A DNA stretch of 64,000 nt, taken from the NCBI RefSeq assembly GCF_001523745.2, contig NZ_CP013387.1, positions 2,108,001 to 2,172,000 on the forward strand, written 5' to 3'. Below the pieces are notes generated by a model. The model was not told the origin of the DNA, did not search any database, and worked only from the letters and a program-made list of their open reading frames with translations. The translations under genes and the position numbers were made by a program. Positions 59,001-64,000 of the stretch are shown here, one piece after another. This DNA is from Burkholderia mayonis (GTDB lineage Bacteria; Pseudomonadota; Gammaproteobacteria; Burkholderiales; Burkholderiaceae). Positions within the stretch are counted from its first letter, which is position 1; every line of letters begins with the position of its first letter.

Positions 59001-60383
59001 CTAGTGCAGCTTCACCCGCGGCAGCGTCGAGCGCCGCAGCCAGTGCGCGACGGTGTCGAGCACCATCCGCGGATAACCGTGCAGCGCCGCGACGTGCAAT
59101 CGATACAGCGACATGTACATGAAGCGGGCGAAGAGCCCTTCGATCAGCATGTTGCCGCCGATCAGCCCGCCCATCAGATTGCCGACCGCGCTGAAGTGCC
59201 CGAGTGACACGAGCGAGCCGAAATCGCGATAGGTGAATTCGGGCAGCGGCCGGCTTTCGAGCCGGCATGCGAACGCACGCAGCATGAAGCTCGCCTGCTG
59301 ATGCGCGGCTTGCGCGCGCGGCGGCACGTTGCGGTCGTGGCCGGGCCACGCGCAGCCTGCACAGTCGCCGAGCGCGAAGACGTTCGGATCGGTCTCGGTC
59401 TGCAGCGTGCGGCGCACGACCAGTTGGCCGAGCTTGTTCACTTCGAGGCCGTCAAGCTTCGCGAGCACCGAGGGCGCCTTGATGCCCGCCGCCCACACCG
59501 TCAGGTCCGCGCGCACGCTCTTGCCGCTCGCTGTGCGCACAACGCCCGGCGCGACTTCGGTCACGCGCTCGCCGAGCATCAATCGCACGCCGAGTTTCTC
59601 GAGCAGCTCGGCGGTTGCCGTCGACACGCGCTCTTGCAGCGCCGGCAGGATGCGCGGCCCGGACTCGATCAGTACGATGCCGACGTCGTGTCGCGGATCG
59701 AGCTTGTGCAGCCCGTACGCGGACAGCACCTGAGCGGTGTTGCGCAGCTCCGCGGACAGTTCGACGCCCGTCGCCCCGCCGCCGACGATCGCGACCTGGA
59801 TGCGCGGCTCGGCAGGCTCCACCGGGTCTGCAGGCTCGGCAGGATCTGCCGGGTCCGTCGCGGAGGCGGTCTGCGCGACGAGCTCGTGAGGCTGATGCTC
59901 GGCTCGCATGCACGCGGCGATCAGGCGCTTGCGGAACCGCTCCGCCTCGGCGACCGTGTCGAGCGCGATCGAATGCTCCGGCGCGCCCTGCACGCCGAAG
60001 TAATGCGTCGTGCTGCCGATCGCGATGACGAGTGTGTCGTATTCGAGCTCGCGCTGCGGCAACAGCTCGGCGCCGTCGTTATCGGCGACGGGCGCGAGCG
60101 TCACGCGCCGCGACGTGCGGTCGAGCGCGATCAGCTCGCCCTGATGGAACTCGAAGCCGTGCCAGCGCGCCTGCGCCGCATATTCGAGCTCTTGCGTGAA
60201 CGGGTCCATGCTGCCCGCCGCCACTTCGTGCAGCAGGGGTTTCCAGATATGAGTCGGGTAACGATCGACGAGCGTGACGAGCGCACGCGCGGGCCGATTG
60301 CCGCGCGCGCCATAGCGGTCCCCGAGGCGCGTCGCCAATTCGAGCCCGCCCGCACCGCCGCCGACGATGATGAAACGATGCAT
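59001..60383 (-). CDS. ndh: Type II NADH:quinone dehydrogenase
   Basis: A 460-residue non-proton-pumping NADH dehydrogenase on the inner membrane. The FAD-binding start MHRFIIVGGGAGGLELATRLGD and NAD-binding VAIVGGGATGVELSAELRN (196-214) are present. DPNVFALGDCAGCAWPG is the second FAD motif. The C-terminal amphipathic part FARFMYMSLYRLHVAALHGYPRMVLDTVAHWL anchors it. Between the FAD and NAD domains, residues 177-193 are a repetitive Asp/Pro/Ala/Glu insert (DPADPAEPADPVEPAEP). Monocistronic. Confidence 0.92.
   Translation of the reverse strand: MHRFIIVGGGAGGLELATRLGDRYGARGNRPARALVTLVDRYPTHIWKPLLHEVAAGSMDPFTQELEYAAQARWHGFEFHQGELIALDRTSRRVTLAPVADNDGAELLPQRELEYDTLVIAIGSTTHYFGVQGAPEHSIALDTVAEAERFRKRLIAACMRAEHQPHELVAQTASATDPADPAEPADPVEPAEPRIQVAIVGGGATGVELSAELRNTAQVLSAYGLHKLDPRHDVGIVLIESGPRILPALQERVSTATAELLEKLGVRLMLGERVTEVAPGVVRTASGKSVRADLTVWAAGIKAPSVLAKLDGLEVNKLGQLVVRRTLQTETDPNVFALGDCAGCAWPGHDRNVPPRAQAAHQQASFMLRAFACRLESRPLPEFTYRDFGSLVSLGHFSAVGNLMGGLIGGNMLIEGLFARFMYMSLYRLHVAALHGYPRMVLDTVAHWLRRSTLPRVKLH
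59805..59855 (-). repeat. In-frame 9-bp repeat within ndh
   Basis: Nine-base units (variants of GGCTCGGCA, GGGTCTGCA on the forward strand) encode alternating DPA/EPA tripeptides. Being a multiple of three, gain or loss would preserve the frame. Confidence 0.65.
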
Positions 60384-60688
60384 CCGATTCCCCTTACGAT
60401 TCGAGACTGCTTGCGGTCAAGGCGGCGAGCACGACCGCGTTCGCCGCCAATCGACATCCTAACTAGTTCGGACACTTTAGGCACGCGAGCGCCTCGGCGT
60501 CGCTCGCATCCGCGCGATCACGGCGCGGCGATGCCAGTTTCTGCATTGTCCCGGAGTTTGCATGACAGCCGCAAGCGCTTAAATTGCAACGAGCGCGAAA
60601 GAAACGGCGGGGGATGTGATGGAAACGGTACGCGCCGGGCCTGATGCACGGCGCATACCTGCGACGCGCACGTCGCGCGGACGACGCG
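60384..60688. other. Gap between ndh and polA
   Basis: About 305 bases without a supported gene. It should hold the ndh promoter; the sequence TTAGGATGT around 60460 on the leftward strand is the only AT-rich candidate. Confidence 0.35.
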
Positions 60689-63460
60689 TCAGTGCGCCTC
60701 TTCCCAGTTTTCGCCGACGCCGACCTCGGCGACGAGCGGCACCTTCAGCTTCGCGACGCCGCACATCATTTCGGGCAGCTTCTCGCGCACGACCGACAGT
60801 TCGCTTTCCGGCACCTCGAGCACGAGTTCGTCGTGCACCTGCATGATCATCCGCGCGGCGAAGCCGCCGCGCTCGAGCCAGTTGTCGACTGCGATCATCG
60901 ACAGCTTGATCAGGTCGGCCGCGGTGCCCTGCATCGGCGCGTTGATCGCCGCGCGCTCGGCGGCCTGGCGGCGCGGGCCGTTGCCGCCATTGATCTCGGG
61001 CAGCCACAGGCGGCGGCCGAACACGGTTTCGACGTAGCCCTTCTCTTTCGCGCGCGTGCGCGTCTCCTCCATGTAGCGGGCGACGCCCGGATAGCGGAGG
61101 AAGTAGCGGTCGATGTAGAGCTTCGCCGCATCACGCGTGATGCCGAGGTTCGACGCGAGGCCGAACGAGCTCATCCCGTAGATCAGGCCGAAGTTGATCA
61201 CCTTCGCGATGCGCCGCTGGTCGGACGTCACTTCGAGCGGCGTCACGCCGAACACCTCGGCCGCGGTCGCGCGGTGAATGTCCTCGCCATGCGCGAACGC
61301 ACGCAGCAGCGACTCGTCCCCGGAGATGTGCGCCATGATGCGCAGTTCGATCTGCGAATAATCGGCCGACACGATCTTGCTGCCCGGCGCCGCGATGAAC
61401 GCCTCGCGGATGCGCCGCCCTTCGGCCGTGCGCACCGGAATGTTCTGCAGGTTCGGATCGTTCGACGCAAGCCGCCCCGTGACCGCAACCGCCTGCGCAT
61501 AGTTCGTGTGCACGCGGCCGGTGTTCGGATTGACCATTCGCGGCAGCTTGTCGGTGTAGGTCGATTTCAGCTTCGACAGGCCGCGATGCTCGAGCAGCAG
61601 CTTCGGCAGCGGATAGTCTTCGGCGAGCTTCTGCAGCACTTCTTCGTCGGTCGACGGCGCGCCGCTCGGCGTCTTCTTGACGACGGGCAGTTGCAGCCGC
61701 TCGAAGAAGATCTGGCCGATCTGCTTCGGCGAGCCGAGATTGAATTCGCCGCCCGCGAGCGCATACGCCTCTTGCTCGAGCTCGACGAGCCGCGTCGCGA
61801 TCTCGCTGCTCTGCCGGGTCAGCCGGTCGCCGTCGATCAGGACGCCCGTGCGCTCCATCTTGCGCAGCACGAGCGACACCGGCATCTCGATGTCGCGATA
61901 CACGCGCGTGAGCCCCGGCTCGCGCTCGATCTGCGGATACAGCGCGTGATGCAGCTGCAGCGTGATGTCCGCGTCCTCGGCCGCATACTCGGACGCCTTG
62001 TCGATCGGCACCTCGTCGAAGCCGATCTGCTGCGCGCCCTTGCCCGCGACGTCCTCGTACTTGATCGTCTTCACGCCGAGATGGCGCAGCGCGAGGCTGT
62101 CCATGTCGTGCGTACGATGCGATTCGAGCACGTACGACTCGAGCAGCGTGTCGTGCTCGATGCCGTTCAACGCGATCCCGTGGTTCGCGAGCACCTGCGC
62201 GTCGTACTTCAGGTGCTGGCCGAGCTTCTTCGTGCCCGCGTCCTCGAGCCACGGCTTCAGCTTCGCGAGCACTTCGTCGCGCGGCAGCTGCGCGGGCAGG
62301 TCCGGCCCGCGATGCGCGACCGGCACGTACGCGGCGTGCCCCGGCTCCACCGAGAACGACAAGCCGACGATCTGCGCGAGCATCGGATCGAGCGACGTCG
62401 TCTCGGTATCGAACGCGGTCAGCTCCGCAGCCGAGATCTTCGCGAGCCATGCGTCGAACTGCTCCCACGTCTGCACAGTGTCGTAGTTGCGCGCGGCGGC
62501 GAGCGGCAGTTCGGCGGTCGCGCCGCTTGCAGGATCCTGAACCGCGCCGGCCTCAGCGGCCGCGCCGTTCGCGGCGGGCTCGCTGTCGAGCTCGCGCAGC
62601 CAGGTCTTGAAGCCGTGGGTCGAGAAGATATCGCGCAGCGCGTCGCGGCCTTCGCCGTCCGTCGCGAGCGACGACTCGATCGACTCGACGTGCGGCGCGA
62701 GCTCGCATGCGGTCTCGACCGTCACGAGCTTGCGCGCGAGCGGCAGGAAATCGAGTGCGCGGCGCAGGTTGTCGCCGACGACGCCCTTGATCTCGCCCGC
62801 GTGCTCGACGACGCCGTCGAGCGTGCCATATTGCGACAGCCATTTGACGGCCGTCTTGGGGCCGCATTTCTCGACGCCCGGCACGTTGTCGACGGTGTCG
62901 CCGATGAGCGACAGATAATCGACGATCAGCTCGGGCGGCACGCCGAACTTCGCGAGCACGCCGTCGCGATCGAGCGCCTCGTTCGTCATCGTGTTGATCA
63001 GCGTGACGTGGCCGGTGACGAGCTGCGCGAGGTCCTTGTCGCCCGTCGACACGATCACCTTCATTCCGCGCCGCTCGGCTTCCTTCGCGAGCGTGCCGAT
63101 CACGTCGTCGGCTTCGACGCCCTCGATCATCAGGAGCGGCCAGCCGAGCGCGCGCACCGCCGCGTGGATCGGCTCGATCTGCAGCGAGAGATCGGGCGGC
63201 ATCGGCGGCCGGTGCGCCTTGTATTCGGCGTACAGATCGTCCCGGAAGGTTTTGCCCTTTGCGTCGAACACGCACGCGCTATACTCTGCACTGACATCCT
63301 TGCGCATGCGGCGCAGCATATTGATGATTCCGTAGAGCGCTCCGGTCGGCTCCCCGCCAGGGCCGCGCAAATCAGGCATCGCATGGTAAGCCCGATACAG
63401 ATAGCTCGAACCATCAACCAATAGCAGGGTCTTACCTTCCAGATTTCGTTCTTCAGGCAT
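60689..63460 (-). CDS. polA: DNA polymerase I
   Basis: A 923-residue repair and Okazaki-fragment polymerase. The N-terminal 5'-3' exonuclease opens LLLVDGSSYLYRAYHAM and has DADDVIGTLA-type VEADDVIGTLAKEAE and STGDKDLAQL. The 3'-5' proofreading domain carries FDTETTSLDP, so it is probably active. The Pol A domain has motif A DYSQIELRIMAHIS, motif B RRIAKVINFGLIYG and motif C QVHDELVLEV. Its ATG at 63460 is one base from the start codon of the divergent LOG gene, so its leader and promoter must lie within that gene. Confidence 0.97.
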   Translation of the reverse strand: MPEERNLEGKTLLLVDGSSYLYRAYHAMPDLRGPGGEPTGALYGIINMLRRMRKDVSAEYSACVFDAKGKTFRDDLYAEYKAHRPPMPPDLSLQIEPIHAAVRALGWPLLMIEGVEADDVIGTLAKEAERRGMKVIVSTGDKDLAQLVTGHVTLINTMTNEALDRDGVLAKFGVPPELIVDYLSLIGDTVDNVPGVEKCGPKTAVKWLSQYGTLDGVVEHAGEIKGVVGDNLRRALDFLPLARKLVTVETACELAPHVESIESSLATDGEGRDALRDIFSTHGFKTWLRELDSEPAANGAAAEAGAVQDPASGATAELPLAAARNYDTVQTWEQFDAWLAKISAAELTAFDTETTSLDPMLAQIVGLSFSVEPGHAAYVPVAHRGPDLPAQLPRDEVLAKLKPWLEDAGTKKLGQHLKYDAQVLANHGIALNGIEHDTLLESYVLESHRTHDMDSLALRHLGVKTIKYEDVAGKGAQQIGFDEVPIDKASEYAAEDADITLQLHHALYPQIEREPGLTRVYRDIEMPVSLVLRKMERTGVLIDGDRLTRQSSEIATRLVELEQEAYALAGGEFNLGSPKQIGQIFFERLQLPVVKKTPSGAPSTDEEVLQKLAEDYPLPKLLLEHRGLSKLKSTYTDKLPRMVNPNTGRVHTNYAQAVAVTGRLASNDPNLQNIPVRTAEGRRIREAFIAAPGSKIVSADYSQIELRIMAHISGDESLLRAFAHGEDIHRATAAEVFGVTPLEVTSDQRRIAKVINFGLIYGMSSFGLASNLGITRDAAKLYIDRYFLRYPGVARYMEETRTRAKEKGYVETVFGRRLWLPEINGGNGPRRQAAERAAINAPMQGTAADLIKLSMIAVDNWLERGGFAARMIMQVHDELVLEVPESELSVVREKLPEMMCGVAKLKVPLVAEVGVGENWEEAH

Positions 63461-63461
63461 T

Positions 63462-64000
63462 ATGAATAAGAGAAAAGTGATTCCGAGTCTGCGTTCGCTC
63501 GCAGATCAAGAACGCGCGACGGCGAAGAAGGCCCGCGCTTCGTGGCAGATGTTCACGATTATGGCAGAGTTTATCGAGGCGACCGAGTACCTGTCCGAGA
63601 TCCGCCCTGCCGTCAGCATCTATGGTTCCGCGCGCCTCAAACCGGATTCGCCGCACTACAAACTCGCGGTGCAGATCGCGCGCAAGCTGTCCGACGCGGG
63701 CTTCGCCGTGATCTCGGGCGGCGGCCCGGGGATCATGGAAGCGGCGAACAAGGGCGCGCACGCCGGCAAGGCGCCGTCCGTCGGCCTCAACATCGAGCTG
63801 CCGCACGAGCAGGCCGGCAACCACTTCCAGGACATCTCGCTGCGCTTCCGCCATTTCTTCACGCGCAAGGTCACGTTCGTGAAGAACTCGGACGCGGTGA
63901 TCGTGATGCCGGGCGGCTTCGGCACGCTCGATGAGCTGTCCGAAGTGCTCACGCTGATTCAGACGAAGAAATCGCGCCTCGTACCGATCGTGCTCGTCGG
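63462..64000 (+). CDS. LOG-family (TIGR00730-like) protein, N-terminal part, cut by window edge
   Basis: 180 codons are present from ATG 63462; no stop occurs before the window end. The N-terminal extension MNKRKVIPSLRSLADQERAT precedes SIYGSARLKPDSPHY, and SGGGPGIMEAANKGA and PGGFGTLDELSEVLT are the two LOG/lysine-decarboxylase-like signatures. LOG enzymes release nucleobases from nucleoside 5'-monophosphates (cytokinin activation in plants; nucleotide hydrolysis in bacteria). A CAGG site 4 bases before the ATG is weak. It is divergent from polA with a single base between the start codons. Confidence 0.9.
   Translation, partial: MNKRKVIPSLRSLADQERATAKKARASWQMFTIMAEFIEATEYLSEIRPAVSIYGSARLKPDSPHYKLAVQIARKLSDAGFAVISGGGPGIMEAANKGAHAGKAPSVGLNIELPHEQAGNHFQDISLRFRHFFTRKVTFVKNSDAVIVMPGGFGTLDELSEVLTLIQTKKSRLVPIVLV

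Noticed and set aside
60644..63424. Rightward 926-codon frame antisense to polA
   Set aside because: PolA motifs on the other strand are complete; the frame shows no domain signature.

Overview
The window is high-GC chromosomal DNA from a Burkholderia, most likely the B. pseudomallei/thailandensis group. This is inferred from the sdhDC-gntR-mdh-acnA arrangement, the lipase/foldase pair with the B. cepacia/glumae architecture, a DUF4148 protein, a C-x-H tyrosinase with a C-terminal cap, and codon usage with strong G/C at third positions. I see no rRNA, CRISPR array, phage or intact insertion sequence. One tRNA is present. The replicon cannot be assigned from this window alone.

Layout. 0-9.5 kb: a TCA-cycle block on both strands. 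The sdhA start, sdhD and sdhC run leftward beside a GntR/HutC regulator; mdh, a CoA-ester lyase, a small secreted protein, a PrpD-type dehydratase and aconitase acnA run rightward. A 16-bp perfect palindrome lies between the regulator and mdh. 9.5-16 kb: an accessory stretch with a DUF2784 membrane protein and a leftward group (membrane protein, DJ-1/PfpI protein, tyrosinase, partner protein), then about 1.7 kb with only one 44-codon gene. 16-24 kb: a secreted sedolisin protease and a spermidine/putrescine-type ABC importer, divergent from a MocR regulator. 24-26.2 kb: lipase and its membrane-anchored foldase. 26.5-29.9 kb: an OprC-type copper receptor, a DUF2946 Cys/His-rich protein and a cytochrome b561. 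30-36.4 kb: a Pr6Pr membrane protein, an NlpD-like lipoprotein, a cupin, a DUF4148 protein, 6-phosphogluconate dehydrogenase, a DUF938 methyltransferase, and a sirtuin overlapping an NCS1 permease (to 37.8 kb). 37.9-40.4 kb: a compositionally different islet (88-codon ORF, SWIM zinc-finger protein) next to tRNA-Ile2(CAT).

40.5-64 kb is mostly housekeeping. The macromolecular-synthesis cluster rpsU-yqeY-dnaG-rpoD comes first, then a HI0933-family flavoprotein, tsaD, folE2, and the isoprenoid cluster xseB-ispA-dxs. After that come a Rieske oxygenase subunit, a sulfurtransferase, a Tat-exported dienelactone-hydrolase-like protein, a stand-alone TadG-like protein, NDH-2, polA and the start of a LOG-family gene cut by the window end.

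No wholly novel system is certain. The best leads are the NCS1 permease-sirtuin overlap, the tyrosinase neighbourhood, the copper receptor/DUF2946 unit with repeated upstream boxes, the long basic N-terminus of RpoD, and the polA/LOG divergent start codons one base apart. Most long ORFs antisense to real genes are GC-driven shadows and are not listed.
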